Positions 35,680 to 49,819 are shown, counted from the stretch's first letter. The stretch is DNA of 64,000 nt from Capitulum mitella (GCA_030062745.1 CP099841.1:25423398-25487397); one strand, 5' to 3'. The notes: generated by a model from the letters alone, not told the origin. Program-made: numbers and translations.

Positions 35680-38600
35680 CGCAGCGCGGCGCCGCGCCGG
35701 CCGGCCCACGGCCAGCCGTTATTTATGGGGCTATTGCTTCGAAAAGGAGAAACGACTGCACAAAAAAGTCCGGCTGGAAAGGAGCATGCAGGGGAGAGAG
35801 CGGCGCCGGCAGAGCGGCGGCGGCTGCGTGCCGCGCAAGGTGAAGAAAGTGGGCGACAGCGGGGCGGGCCGCGGTCCGGACGAGGTGCAGGCGGGCTGCG
35901 CCAGCGGACAGCTCCTGCTGGGCCGGGGACCGGGAGCCGGAACTCCGGCCTGCTCTCGGCGACGATTAGAAAAGCCTCTTGGCGGGAGGCACGAAGAATC
36001 TTGAGCTGTACTGATGTCGTGTCGGCATGCAATCCGCGAAGATGTATCCGGCACTTGCGCAGTGTGCAAAAATCGCCAGCGCTTTGCAGAGGAGAGAGGG
36101 TAGGGGAGGGCTGCAAACATTGGTGTAGGGTCGAAATGCGTTTGGTGTAGGTCAGGTTTTGCATAAGCGCACGCAGAGTTGAAAGTCAGAGCGCAGCTGC
36201 GTTGTCTCCGGCCTCTTCAGACTGGGGTCGTATCTACGAGAACGCTTAAACGAAATCGTCTTCTTACATCGTCGAATTTCCGTTCGGCTCCTTTTTGCCA
36301 TTCGTTTCCATCGAAGCCGACGTCGACCCATTCCCGGACCTTATCGCATCGACTAAATGGAGCGCGGATATAAGGCGCGGCCCCGTTCGCCGAACAAAGT
36401 CCGAGCCGCCGGACTCCCACCGGGCGCCGCCTCCGTCGAATTAGCCATTTAAAATCCGGCGGCGAAGAATGGTGGGATCGCCGCCGGCCCGACCGGAGCC
36501 CGCCGAAACGCCCGCACCCTGGAGAGCCCCGGAACAATGATAAAAGTTGCGACTGAAATTGCCCTAACCTTTTTCAACGGCTCTCGGGGGAGGCCGCCGG
36601 CGTCGACCGGCCGCGGCCGCGGCTTTTTTATCCTCGCCGGCGGCCGGGCCGCGCCTCTTCGGGCCGGAAAATCTCCCGTCGACGACAAAAGGCGGCGCCG
36701 GCGGAAAAAGCGGCCGCCGGCCGCCGGCCGAGCGCGGCGCGGCCGTGAGCGCGGCGGCACCGTTACGACGCGGCGGCGGCCGGCGCGCCCCTGCGCGCGG
36801 CTTTTTACCGGCGGCCGGGGCCGGGCCGTCATTAGCCTGCGCCGGCGAGCCGCGGGCCGGCCGCGGCGCCGCCATTACCTGCCGCTCAGCCGTGACACGG
36901 GATTTGTCGGCGTGGCCGGTCGCGCCGCGCCGCGCGACCCGGGCCGCGGCACGGCGCGCTCCCGGCGCCACGAGGGCGGACGACCGCCCGGCCGCCGGAC
37001 GCCGCCGCCGGCCGCCGCCGCCGACGGCAGTCCTTCGGCGGCGCGCCGCGGCGGCCGGCCGCGAGAGCGGAGAGAGTGTGTCGCCCTGGCCGATCACCTG
37101 TCGCGGCGTTTTTGCGGCGCCCCAGTCAAATCAGCTGGTGGCCGGCAAAAACGCCGACAAAAACCGAAACGCGCCGAATGGGGGCGCACCGCGCACCGTT
37201 AGAGGCCGTTTTGGGGTAAACGCTCCGAGCCGGGGGTGAAAAACCGCGCGCGCCGCCGCCGGCGCCTCGGCGCACAAAAACGGCGCCCCTCCGGGCCGCC
37301 GGCCGAAGTGGGTCAAGGTGGGGGAAGTCAGGGGGTGAAGGACTGCACTGGCCCGCGTGCACGGCGCCGATCCCACCGCGTCACGCCGAGATTTCCATTA
37401 GCGGCGCACGGCAACGCCGCTCACGTGACGGCGCGGCGGATGCTGCCGGACCGAGGCCGACAGTCGGCGTCATCTCCTCCACCCGAGCGAAAGCGGACGA
37501 ATGGGCAACACACAGAAAGGCTGTCCTGAGCTGTCGGCCACATTGTTGACTGACGGCTGTCGGGCGCTGGACGCATGAATTTCTCTGCTTATGAGACGCT
37601 AATCCTTTTTCTTTGCAACACAAGAAAAATGGCGTGTCGCATCTACTTATCTGCGCGCTGTCACCATAAGTCAAACAAAGTTCGGCGCCCGCGACGGCCG
37701 CCGCGGGCCGCCCCTCCGGCCGGACGCCGTATCGACGTCCTCCAGCGGCGTCGCCGCCGCTAACGACAGCTGCTCTCACCCGCCGGCTCTTGCCCATTCA
37801 ATCATGACCTATCCAATTTTAAGGCGCGGCGCTGGAGGCCGGATTCCGGGCACGGTCGGCGCGCCGCCGCGCCGCCGCCGGCTATCGATCGGTCGGCGGC
37901 GGCGCCTCCTCTCCCTGTTGAGCCTGCCTGGCCGCCAGACGAGCAACAGGTGCATTCCGGCGCCAAAGATGCCGCGCTAAATGAATTTGGGTTAACGCGC
38001 GCGCCCTCCCGGGGCCCGCGGGCGCGGGACAGCCTCGAGGGTGCGCGGGGGCGCGCGGGCGCCGCGGCCGGCCCGGCCGCCGCTGGCGGACGGAGGCTGC
38101 CTCGGTTCTGACGGACGGAGCAGGCTGCCCTGACAGTGACGGAGGCGGGAGTCGGAGCGGTCTGGTTGGTGTGGTCGCTGTCGGTAATTTTTCGCCGACA
38201 GCGGTTAATCGCTGTTCCTTTCGTTTGTTGCAGGTAAATACTGATGACGCCGACCCTGTGGCAGGGTGATGACTGGTGATGCGGCTTTGCAAAGTAAGGT
38301 CTTATCTTCGTGTCCTGTCTCAGTCACCCTGCGTCTGCAGACTTCGCGTACGACTCTGTCTGGTCGCCAGCACCGGCCGAAAAGTACCCTTGCCGCGGTA
38401 GCGAATCTCCTGCAAAGGTAACGCTGAAGGGATGAAAGGTTTAAACTTTAATGTTGTTTTTCTCCGAAACACCATCTCTTCGCGACGCCCTCTCGTTACA
38501 AACCAACGAAACCGTCACATCCGAGACTGCACCACCCGTCATCGCGCGTACAGCGCCGGCTGCAACGATTGATCCGTCAGTGGCGCCGCCGCCGCCGCCG

Positions 38601-39410
38601 CGCCCCCTCCCCCTGTTGGCCCAGGTCACGGCAGCGCTACTGACCCGCCTCACGGCCGGCCGGGGTGCGGTGCAAGCGGCGCGCGACGGGCGGCGGCCGC
38701 CCGCGCCCGCCCGGCCTCGGCGCGGCCAGCCGCCGGCACCGCCTAATTAGATGCTGCACCGATCTCTCCGGCTGCATGTCAGGAGGAGCGTTCAAATTAA
38801 GTCGGGTCGGGCCACGTGACGCCGACACCGGTCGCGGTGCGCGCGCGCCGCCGCCCGGCCGGCTATTGATCCTCTAACCCTATCGTACACTAGGCTGGAA
38901 ATGCCATTAAACTTTGCCCAGTTTCAAGCGACGTGCCCCTCGCGAGGGCGGCCGTCTCGGCGCGGAGAGTTGCTTTGTTTCTGTTGTCGCCGGCTGTCAC
39001 GGACGGAGGAACTGCGCTGCTGATCGCCGCCCGGCTATTCAGCCGTCCGCGGCCACTTTCGCAGAAGAAGCGCGCGCGCGGGCCGCCCGGGGCACGCCTA
39101 CTTGGGCTCGATTCTCCGACTGTCATAATAAATGGCCCCGGAAAATTGGGATTTGAGATCCTCTGGTGAATTTTAATTCGCCGGATTGTTCTGGCCGCCG
39201 GCAGACGGCTCGGACGCCGGCCTCGCGGCGGAATTAGCTCCCCAGTGCCGTCCGGCGTGTTTCTGACGCGGCCCGCCGCCGCCGCTGACCGCCGTCGCGG
39301 CCGACGCGCTCTAGAGCGGCGCCGTCGGCGCACAATGGCCCGCCGTCGCACGCCCCCCCCCCCCGAGCCGGCAGCGGCCGACTCAGTGCCGGACGCGCGA
39401 CACGCATCCC

Positions 39411-39470
39411 AACATATTGTTTTAAAATGCAAATGAGAGATTAGCCTAATGAGATTTGGCTTGGCGCTTT
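39411..39470. promoter_or_regulatory. AT-rich island with POU octamer and homeodomain-like sites
   Basis: Inside a CpG-rich block a 60-bp AT-rich patch carries the exact octamer ATGCAAAT (39427-39434) and CCTAATGAG with a TAAT core at 39447-39450. Such islands are typical of developmental enhancers; function is inferred. Confidence 0.3.
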
Positions 39471-40457
39471 TACTCCACGTCGCCGAGCCGCTCCGGTCGA
39501 GGTTAAGGGGCGGCCGGGACGCGCCGGCGGCCGCGCTCGTTCGTATGGAGATGGCGGCCGAAACAATGCGGCTCTGATATCGGCGCCCGCTTTAGCAATG
39601 CGCGGCATGTCGGCGGCGGCTTTCTGGCGGACGGTATCAGGCTGTTATGTCGCGGCGCGATTACCGGCTGCGTTCCGCTTGTTCCGACCCTAAAATGGTT
39701 GTTGTCGCTCTTGGATGATCGCGCGCTGCAAGCTCCCCGTCGTTTGATGATGTTTGGAATTATTCGCACCGGTCGGCGAGTGCTCGTCCAAACGCACTGG
39801 TTCTGAGGCATAAGTATAAATTTTCATGGAAGATGACTCTCTGAGAAGTCTTTTTTCAGGTCCTTCAGAACGACTGACGAAAGCGTAGCGGAAACAACTG
39901 ACTCGACTCAGACGCCTGACGAGACTCAGACGCCTCCTGGCTGTACGGAGAGCGACGAGGTAGCCAAACCGTAATTTGTGCGTAATTGAGTTTCGCGTAA
40001 AATAGATTAAAAATTGATTAAGTTACGGGTAATTTGGACCCTGCCAAACTACGGGACGCCAAGGAAACTACCTCCTAATTGCACTCTTTGTGCGATGCAA
40101 AGATGCAAATGTGCTCGGATTCAATGGGGTGACCAACCCATTCAGCGCTTAAATAGCATTAGCCGTCCACACATTAGCCTGCGCGAGCTTGTCGCCGTCT
40201 TTACCAGTCTACGCTGTCTAACTGCTCAGTCATTTTTGCATTCACCAGCCCATCAGCTGCAGACGCGTGTGAGAATTAGGAAGTTAGACGCAGCGCTGCG
40301 TGATAAAAGCGCCCATAAATACATCCACATATACCCGGCAAAAACGCTCAGAAAAACGGGCGTTATAGCACATAAAATTGTCCCACCAGAGACATCGGTA
40401 TGTGGGACAGGAGATGAGAAACCCACCCGTGCCATTAGACCGACTGGGCGCTGCAAG

Positions 40458-40572
40458 TTGAGAGAGTGACAGAGGAAGAGAAAGAAAAAGAAAGAGAAAC
40501 GGGGAGAGCCAGCGAGGGGTAGAGGAAGAGAGATAGAGAGTCAGCGGAAGGAGGTAGAGAGAGAGGGCGGAA
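40458..40572. repeat. Polypurine GA-rich tract
   Basis: GAGAG, GAAAG and GGAAGAG words with very few pyrimidines over about 110 bp. Confidence 0.7.
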
Positions 40573-40739
40573 GATAGTTTCAAACGAAAAACTCGGCTGT
40601 GAAGGAGAGCGATGGATGCTCTCTTTAGAGCCGCCTCTGGAAGCCATGTCAAAACTCCTAGAGTTTAATGTGATTGGACTTGGAGCCAGTGCGTGGTTGG
40701 TGCGCTTTATCCGACGCCCGTTCAGCTGGAGAGGACGGA

Positions 40740-41040
40740 GCCGAGGCCGAAGTTTGAGACGGAACTGAAACGGAGCTGGGACAGGAACCGGAGATGGAAC
40801 CAGAACACGCACGGCAACAGAAGCCGGAGCCGGAGCCGGAGCCGGAGTCGGAGCCGAATCTCGAGCCGGAGCCAGATCAGGAGTAGGATCAGGAACTGAA
40901 GAAGGAGCGGGAACAGGACCTGGAGCATGGTCAGAAACAGGAGCAGAATATGAGCAGGAGCAGGAACAGGAGCAGGATTAGAATCTGGGACCAGAAGCGG
41001 ACCAGGAGCAGAACAGGAGCAGGAGTAAGACTAGGATTAG
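40740..41040. repeat. 6-bp GGAGCM minisatellite
   Basis: Units of six bases, mainly GGAGCC, GGAGCA and GGAACA, run for about 300 bp; a clean core lies near 40825-40880. The reverse frame stays open as a Leu-Arg-rich repeat. Confidence 0.8.
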
Positions 41041-41044
41041 CGGG

Positions 41045-42640
41045 AGGAAGTACAAGAGAACGGTCGCAGCTACTGGGCATTACCCGCGGAACCAGCAAGA
41101 CCCGCGTCAAAACAGGAAAATTCAGACTTCTCTACCCGGACACTTCTGCCCGGCAACAACGCACAAACGTGCCAGTACGTGCGTGTGTATGTTCTCCTGG
41201 GAGCGTGCGAGCAGTTTTTGCAGGATTCTTGTCCCCGACTGTAAAAGTTTGTGATTAGCACTTCTGTTGTAGTTTTTGCGGAGACGTAAAAACGGTGCCG
41301 GGCCGGTGCCTTGGTGGCCTGGCTCGGCCTGTCCGCGCCATGTCCGGCGCCGCGTGTCCGCTGTCCACGGACAACCGCCCATCACGGCACGCTCTATCGA
41401 TCCTCGGCTGCCCCGCGGCAGCTCAAATGGCCGCCCTAAACGCAGCATTAGAAGAAACGAGCGCATATTTTATACGTGCATTATGGATTTTAATCAAGGT
41501 AATACACCGGAGGCCTTGGTCATTGCGGCGTGCGCTAAAGTAATGAATCACAGCGCCGTGACGGAAGGCCGGAAAACGGGAGAGGAAGGCGAAACGTTGC
41601 CTAATGAAGGGGTTCTGGGAGTGGAGACGATTGGTGACGCCATAACCTAGCGCGATGTACGTGATGCGCTTCAAATAACGCGTCCACGCAAAAACCCATA
41701 TGGACAATTTTACATGTCCTCAGGGAACAACGCACGTGTGCGGGCATTGGGCCATCGTTTCTGGATGTAAGAAAAAAATAACTGAGGGTGCAGGAACATT
41801 CCAGATTGCGACACCGCCGCTCTGTGCAACTCCAGTGACATAATGCCAAAAGCTTACGGAAATTGAACAGGTCATGCCCCAGGTCCCCATTCTTATGCCA
41901 ATACTTGCCTTTTAGGACAAATTTAACCTGACCGACTGATTGCCACTTCCCCGTCATCGCCAATTATTTTCACTCCACATCAACTGCTGTTGGTGGTCTA
42001 CGAGTTCCACTTTGATCATTGCGAATAAAACTTTTACTCCTCTGCGCACAAAGAAAGGGCAAAATCTGGATGCGGAAAAAGGGCCAACGTTCATGTTTAA
42101 GGATTTTTAAGCAAACGATCTTCAATTTTCGGCCATCCCCAGCGATTTCAACCCGTCGCATTTGGTATCAGAGATGATAGGCCATGGATAAAATACTTGT
42201 CGTGTCCAGCCATTTCATCAGGGCTGCTGTTTTGCTGTGCCCCATCTAAAGGTAGCGCCATCTGCTCACAAAGCCCGAGCCATAGAAAGATGCAAACCTG
42301 TTCTCAGGCTCTGCGAGATCTTTATAGGAAGTAGTAAGCCGGAGATGATCCGGCATTTTACTTTATTGATCTCCGTTTGGATTCGCGAAGGCTCTTTGTT
42401 TTGTTTTGATGTTCCGAACGAAAAAGGATCAGTCAAGGCTTATCATCACGCTCAGCGGCACTTATAGACCGTCAGAGGAATTAAGTTATCGAGCGCTGGA
42501 ATTGAAGTTACGTCCTTTGTGACATGCATTTGTTTGAAATTAAAAGGACTTTGCCGTTGGGTTCTCCTTGCAAATTTATTATACACTGGGGCGTCGGAAC
42601 AGCAGCCCTGTAATTCTTAAGCTGTGAAAGCTGAATGCTT
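41045..42640. other. Non-coding intron sequence
   Basis: Mostly AT-balanced sequence with no gene seen and no repeat beyond scattered short words. Confidence 0.55.
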
Positions 42641-42644
42641 CTGG

Positions 42645-42744
42645 CTCACTGGTGGTTTTACCAGTTGCACTGTTCGGATGCAAACGAAACTCGTCATTTC
42701 TGTCTAACTAATGGTTTTACTAGATGCACTGTTCGGATGCAAAC
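42645..42744. repeat. Tandem direct duplication, period 59 bp
   Basis: 42645-42685 and 42704-42744 are 41-bp copies sharing TGCACTGTTCGGATGCAAAC and a GGTTTTAC core, with a handful of differences. Confidence 0.85.
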
Positions 42745-43679
42745 CGCCACGCTGCTGAGCCGTCTGTGCGCGAGCCCATGGAACACGTTCGCTAGGCCTC
42801 TGATTTTTTGTGGACGAACTTTGCGGCACAGACTACCAGTCCAGGCATCTATTTTTATCGCCATCTGTTGGGCTAAAAATAGACAGCTCTGCTGCCCACT
42901 TTGCGCTTACACCACGTCCTTACATTTACCGGAAAATCTGAGTCATTTGAGGTGCGCTCCTGCACATGCAGTCATGCCCCCGCCCATTTGTTTGCACTAC
43001 ACGAGACCGTTCGGACAGGTCCTCCCCGCCCTCGGCAATGATTCCGCTTTGATGCCCGCGACGCTGCTTCTCTGGCCCTCTGGACCCGCGCTGCCGCCAG
43101 CACCAGCTCTGGTCCACGCGCCGCTCGCGCAGCTACTCCGGAGCTGCAGAGACCGAGGCCGGACCGAGCTGGCCAGGGTCCGCGCTGACGAGCTCGGACG
43201 CCGCACGCCGGGCTCCGCGCCCAGGCCGGCCCTGAGGCGGTTTCGCAATGTTTGCTGGACGATCGCCCGCACGAACCGGCGGCGGCCAGGCGCCTTGCAG
43301 TACCCGGCGCCGGATAGGGTCGCGGCTTATGCAGATAGCGCACAGCGGAATGAAACGTGTCAGGACCCCTGCGAGACCAAAAACCGGAGGGGTCTGATCC
43401 GCTTGTTGTCCATACGAATTCGGGATTTTCAGCAGGCTTGCATCCCGCGGTCTGCAGTGGCGCAAAAAGCCCGGATGGGCAGGAATGCTGCACTCTCCGT
43501 TTTTGCCGGCCGTGCAGTCAAATATACGGCTGTGGAACCGCCCGTACCAGGGCGGTTCAAGGCCAGCCCGGCGTCGGGCGCCGGAGGGCGGCCTGGCAGC
43601 GGCCGCCTGCACCGCAGCTGTTGGCAACCGGCCGCTGCCAATTGGCGGTGGCGGCCCGGGCCCGTTCGCCGGTCCTGCC

Positions 43680-44090
43680 GGGCTGTCTGCCGACCCATCC
43701 GCTCTCTGCCGTCTGTCTGTCCGCTCCCTGTCGGCTGCCTCTCCGCTCCCTGCTGGCTCCCCAGCTGCTCCCAGCTGACGGCTCCTCCCGCCCCTGTTGA
43801 CTGTCCGTCCACTGCTGCTGGCTGGACCTTTGCTCCCTGCTGGCCTTGCCTCCGTTCCCTCCGCTTCCTGCTAACTGTTCGGCTGCTCCCTGCTGACCGA
43901 ACCTGCTGTAATCCGTTACACGGTCTGCTCTGCTCCGTCAGACGGTCTGCTTTGCTCCGTCAGACGGTCTGCTCTGCTTTGCTCTGCTCCTCTGCTGCTC
44001 AGACCGTCTGCTCTGCTTTATCGGACGGCGTCTGCTCGTCAGACGGTCTGCTCTGCTCCGCCAGACAGTCCGCTCTGCTTTGCCCCGCTT
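43680..44090. repeat. CT-rich sequence with a CAGACGGTCTGCTCTGCT minisatellite
   Basis: 43680-43920 is a degenerate run of CTGTCCGCTCCCTG-like words. 43921-44090 is a clearer array of about 22-23-bp units built on TCAGACGGTCTGCTCTGCTC. CAGACGGTCTG is close to a palindrome, so units can fold. The longest open frame of the window (42635-44263) reads through this array. Confidence 0.75.
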
Positions 44091-44249
44091 GGTCGGCCGG
44101 TCGGGGCCGCTCAGAGGTCCGGCGGCCGCCCGGCCGGCCGGCCGGAGACCGCCGCGGGCAGGCTGGCCCGTTACTCGCCACGCTCGGGCCGGCCGCCGCG
44201 CCCGGGAGGCGATGGCATCTCCGGCTGAGCATGGCGTGTCGGCGGCCGG

Positions 44250-44375
44250 CGCTGTCCGCCTGACCGCCTGTCCCGCCCTGCTGTCCGCCTAACGGGCTGC
44301 CCTGTCCTGCTGTCCGCCCGACGGCCTGTCCTGACCTGCTGTCAGCCTGAGGGTTTGTCTTACCCGCTGTCCGGC
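44250..44375. repeat. Minisatellite, about 29-bp unit
   Basis: CTGCTGTCCGCC followed by a variable GACGGCCTGTC-like half recurs three to four times. Confidence 0.65.
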
Positions 44376-47300
44376 CGTGAGCCGAAGGGTGCCGGCCGCC
44401 CACGGCAGCGCTAGGTCGACCGATCTTGGCCTGGCGGCAGCGCGCCGTCGCCGCCGTTGAACTCCTCGTGTCGCGTTCAGATGCTTCGTTTTCCGGCGGC
44501 AGCATGGTTTCCGGACTCTGGGACGCTGCGATCCGACCAGCGCCGCTCCCAGCCCGCCGCGGACGGGATGCTTTCTCGGGACTTTGTCGGACGGTCGACT
44601 CTTTCAAAAGCTCGCGCCAAACGGCGGCACATGCTGCCGCAAGCTTTTGAGAGCTCGATGTGGAGGCCGTGCCGGGCTTCCTTTTCAGTGTAGCTTTCTG
44701 ATTTGGTCGCCCCGGGATCGAAAACTTGTCAGCGTTTGCCGGCAGAATGCGGGACCGTGACACGCAGGCACGCTATTCCCTCAGCCTCGAACGGTAATTG
44801 GTTCACAGCACACCTTTTATCATGTGGCAACTGGCTTTACGCAGGCGCAACTGCGAGTCCTTAAGGCTCACTTTAATGCGTCGGATAGCGTGCCCGTGAG
44901 CTCTACGACCCGATAACGGCGCTCGGTAAGATTTATGAAAATAGGGTTGCACGACGCCCTGCCGCGGCCCAATGGCCGCCCTCTCGATGGTCGCGCCGCG
45001 TTCGCCGTCCGACGGCCGCCGGTCGTACCAGGCCGTGTTGCTAAGCGCCAGGGCGAATTGCGCGTCGGCTGCAGCGGAGGTGGTCTGGACGGGTCCCGGT
45101 CTCTTCAGAGGTCGCAGTCCACCACCAGCGAGGACTTAAAGCAGTCAGACGACTGCAGATCGTGAGCGGATACTGGATACAGAATAATGACCTAAGTAGG
45201 GCGACCTGCGCGTGCAGGTCCGCTGTGACCCTCGTATGTGGACGGACGTCAGCTCCGGTATCCGATCACTGCGACCCGCTCGAATCCCGTTCGCGGCCAC
45301 GGGTCTGGCCGGCCCGGTACCCGTTCGGCCGGGTCGCCGTCGGCTCGGATCCCGGCGGTCGGCTGTCGCCGGTGCCGACCCCGCCGCCGGCCCGGCCGGG
45401 TCCGGCAGGGGTCGTCCGGGTCGCCGCCGGCCGGCCGGCCTTCACCGGGCCGGCAGGAAGCGGCCGCGCTGCACTGAATGCCGGCCGCCTACCTCAATAC
45501 GTTGCACATTGTGCGGCACGGCGCTCAGGGACATGCGAGACCGACAAAAAGTGGATTTAATGCATAGTTAGCATCAAGGCCGTACGCCCGGGTTGCATGA
45601 GGAAACGGACGGCGCCAGACGGCAATTTAGTGGCTCGTGCGGTTTGTAAAATTCCACAGGCGCTGCCGGCCGGCCCGCCATTCGATTACAGCCGCGTCCG
45701 CCATCTCTCGGAGGCGCGGCTGTGATTCGCCCCGTGCTTACCTGTTGACGGGCGAAGTTCGCAGGTGCCGGGACGGCTTCCCGGTAAAGCCGAGCCGACG
45801 CAGGATTTTCCGACGTGCGGGCCTTCGTGCGTGGGCCGGCTCCCCCGCCGTAGGGCCCGTTGCATAACCTCTGAAACGTCCCAGGCGAGGTGGGCGGCGG
45901 GGGAGGGGAGGGGCCGGTGGCAGTGACGGGCGGCGCGTCGGCCCGGCCTGCGCCGTGACGGTCCTGGCGCGCTGTCGCCGTCACGCAGGTCGGCGGCCGC
46001 CGCCGGTGACAGGCCCGTGACGTCACCCCTCAGCGGAGCGGGGGGGGGGCTGCACACCGGCTCGGCGCCCGTGCAGCCCTCTGCGCAGCGGCGGCCGGCG
46101 GCACGCCGTGTACAGGATCCGCGTTCCGCCTGGATGAGATGACGCGGCGGCCGTACAGGGCGCGGCCTCGGCTTGTCCGGCACGCTATCATCCCGCAAAG
46201 TGCTCCTCCGGACGAGTGTTGGCGATCGGCTGCGAACGTGGGCTGTCTCGTCTGCTGGCGCCTCACTCGAATTTCGCTTCCTGCTCGGCTGACGTCGCAT
46301 GTGTTTTGCTGCGGCCATTAGTGTAGTGCCGATATCCGGGAGATGCGAGGTCATTTTTCGGTCCTGTCGTGACTGCATACTACCGATGCGGACAGCAAAC
46401 CTGTTGGCCTGGTGGCTTTGTGGCGAACACTGGCTGAACAGAAAATGTCCGTCCTAGCGGCTCCAGCATTGCCATGGGAATTAGGAAATACGTTGGAGTA
46501 TGCACGTGGTGCACGTCATTGTGGTTCACACGTGAGTCATGATGGTTTTGCGTGCGACCGCCAGTCTCCTAAGAAATCTCTCCGTGCTGGGGAAGATGTT
46601 GTCCTCCGATCAGCAGAATTATGATGCACGATTTATCCACAGCCGAGGTTTGTTATTTCGTTTTTAGACAAACGTTTGGTCGCAGTTTTTCATTTTTCAT
46701 AGAGTTAATTGGAGCCTTTTACCGCGGTATAAGAACACTCTTGGTTTTTTCAGAAGTCCTGAGGTGGTCCATTTATTTGTCTATATGTAACATATCCAGA
46801 AAATATAGCGCTCCTCTGGCTGGCTCTCTTGAGTCCTAATAACCGACCGTCGATTTCCTCTGAGATGAGGAAGATAGTTTGTTTATGCCTGACATTTCTG
46901 TGCTTAAAACTAGGAGAGTGTTGAAAAATGTAGAAGGACATATAAATATAACTGACGATATCGCTTGCGAACACTTTTTCTCACCGAATATATTTTCCCT
47001 CAACACAACTCTTCGATATCTTTATCTTGGAGATTTCGAAACGGCCTTCTTGCATCACTCACACACAAAGCATGCAGTCAAATTGGTGCGGAGGTCTCGG
47101 ACGTATCCGTCTCACGACCATTGTCACAGCTGCGAGACGCTGGACTGCCCCCCCCCCCCACTCCTCGAGGTCCCGCTGCGAAGATTTCGGCTCGTGTCCG
47201 AACGTCATCGTCCCTTCCGCGGCAGCCATTCCCGACACGGCGCCCGGCAGCCGGCGCCTGGCCGTCTGTCCAACACGCGCCCGACCAAGACGCCCGCTCG

Positions 47301-49819
47301 CCGGCCAGACGACGTAATGAACGTAAAAACGCACCGCGCGCGCATGCCACCACGAAAAACCCAATCGGCCGCCGGGCGGTTTTTGCCAACTTCCGATGGT
47401 ACCGTAATAGAAATGTTGACAAGCGCTAATGTGGCGAGAGAGGCGCTGGTTTAGCGCGCGCGCCGTGACGGCCCCTCGGCTGATGAGAGTGCCACACCGG
47501 CGACGAACGGATCACGCTGGTGTTGACTTGATGCATCGCTTTTTTGGCGTTGGAATGCCGCGCTGGGTCGATTGGATGGCGGAACGCTGCCGGGAAACGG
47601 AGGTTTTCCTGTGGCTGGCCTCGGGACAGCGGTTAGAGTTGACGTGCAGAGTCGGCGGTGTTTTTGCCAGGATTCGGGAATACTTTTCATTGTAAACTGT
47701 TGAGGCTTGGGAGAACGCTATGCCCATAGGCGTTATATCCACCCAGGGCTGACAGACAGCGAGAGACGACACTCATGATGTAATGTCCCGTCGAAAACGC
47801 GCAACTGGCGCTGCTGAACGTCCCAAGGAGCTTTGAGCTCTTCTTTGGTGTTCTAATCCTCGCTGGCAACGTGCTGAAATGAAAGGTCAGAGACAACTTA
47901 TAAATGACGCCGACTTAATTGCGGTGGCGTCGATCCATTGACACCAACTATTGCGGCCGATTGAGGATCGACACTGTCCTAGCAAGGTTGAACCGTGGCG
48001 GGAGCGGGGACGGGGCCGGGTATCGGTGGTGCCCGCATAGCCCGGCAGTGTTGCCCGCACCGCCAGCACGGTGGCAGTCGGCCCGGCCGGCCGGCCCGGT
48101 CGACCCCTCTCCAGGCCGCGGCCGGGGCGCAGTATCGCGCGCCCATCTTCCCGCGGAGCCCCTCCGCCATGAATATTCACGGCGCGGAGAAGGCTGCGGA
48201 AGGCCGCGCGCCGACCCCAGCTGTCGCGGGACGTGGGGACTGCGGGGAGAAGGTGGCGACGGCGGCCGCTGAACGGGTGGGCCTGCTCGACGGGAGAACG
48301 GCAGTGCACCGGCCGACGGGAGAGACTGGCGCCGCCTGAAACGCCAGTTCCCGAGCTGCGAAGCCGCGACCCGGCCGGAACAGCGCCGCGGAGGAGCGAA
48401 CCCGCAGCCTACCCCAACGAGCACCTGTCACCGCCGCCGGAGGCGTCACGTGCGGCGACTCCGTGACGCCGTGCGCTCTCACGCGACGCGAGGGGCGGGA
48501 TCAGAACGTGACGGGCCCGGGCCGGCGGCCACGCACTCGTCCAGGGAGTCTGAGTCACGCCGGCCGCCGGCGCTGCAGCCTGACCTTGCGCGCCGTCCGT
48601 CGCGCAATAGGCGCTGTCCTGTGCCGTACCGAGGGCCGCGACAACACGGCGGCGGGCGCCGGCCGCTGCCGAGCGGCCGGTTGTGAAACGGCCGCAGCGA
48701 CGTCCGAGGAGACGGCTTCGGGCGCCGCGCCTGACGTGAAACGAAACATTCGCGATGCTGCTGAGATTCACCTCGTTATCGCCGCCATCGTTTGTTTGTT
48801 GCTAGGGCGTTCGTTGCCGAGGCTCGTGCAGACCGCAGGGCTGAGCAGTGCAGCATTCCGGCGATACTACCCTGATAATGCTGCAGTTCTGCTGGCGGGT
48901 CGAGATGTTGGCCGGCCGTTCTGCGTCCCCCTTTAGGGTGGGGAGTCCACCCCTCGTCATTCGAGCGTTTGCAGATGTCTCGTCACAGAAGTTCGGCTGC
49001 TGTCGAAAGGATCTTGTTTCTGTGCTTGACCAGGGCACAAGGTGGCCATCGTTACCGCATTTTCTCTCCAAAAGTCTTCATTTCGCAGCTTTTCAGTCAC
49101 AGATGTAGAGTGCCCTTCTTGCGGCCGGACCGCGACTCGCCGCGGCGGCGGCCGGTCGAGCGCCTCGTCCGTCCCCGGCGGCCGGTGGCCGCCGCGCCAG
49201 CCAATCGGCTCGTCCGCAACCCTTCCGAAGGTCGCCGAGACGGGCGCGGCGCCCTCTCCCCGGCCGCGCGAATCCGGGGTAAACGACCGTCAGCCGCGCC
49301 GCCGCCGTGCGTAACGCACAACCCGCGCCCGCTCACGCACGGCCGGTCCGGCCGGCACGGCGCCGGCGCGTGATAAATGACGCTCCGCCGCTCTGCCCGG
49401 CGCGCCGGCGCTCTGCCGCGCGGGTTGCCCGGCGCGGCGGCGGCGGCGACAGGCGCGTCGGGCCGCGGCGCCGCCGGCGCGCCGATTGAATTAATTATTC
49501 ACGTATTCCATCAGCGTGTGACGGCCGACGGCGCGGTGCAAATGCAGGCGGCGCGCCCGCGGCCGCGCCGGTCGACCGCGCCGCGGTTCGCCGCGCCGCC
49601 CAGGGCCGGCCGTTTTTGCGTCGGCCGTCCGGTCGTGTTGGACAGTGTCAAATGGAGCCGGCCGGGCGGCCAGGCGGCGCCGCTATTGATTGGTCGGCGT
49701 GCATGCAACAGCGCGGCGGCCGCCGGCGCCTGACCTGCCCCAACTGCGCCGTCGGTGGCCCGCCGCCGGCCGGCGCCGCGCCGGCGATGGCTACTTCCGG
49801 CGGCAATATTGCAGTCAGG

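Larger units (their letters stand above)
30770..40450. other. Intron block without recognisable genes
   Basis: CpG-rich islands (30.8-31.7, 34.0-34.3, 35.4-36.0, 36.3-39.7 kb) are separated by AT-richer stretches (31.8-33.9, 34.3-35.4 kb). A TATAA in a GC-rich setting is at 36369-36373. An octamer ATGCAAAT is at 39427-39434. An open frame at 31689-32096 encodes a Cys-rich 135-residue peptide of unknown nature. Long frames at 35269-36150 and 36537-37202 follow the low stop density. Confidence 0.55.

Noticed and set aside
35269-36150. 293-codon open frame with a poly-Gly run
   Set aside because: It translates the (GGC)16 run and flanking island; frames on both strands are equally open.
44121-44140. 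CCGGCCGG-rich stretches throughout as possible specific sites
   Set aside because: Such words are expected at high frequency in this base composition.
42635-44263. Longest open frame in the window, 542 codons, plus strand
   Set aside because: It runs through a 59-bp duplication, CT-rich sequence and a 22-bp minisatellite. Composition changes with each repeat and no domain is visible. Low stop density explains it.
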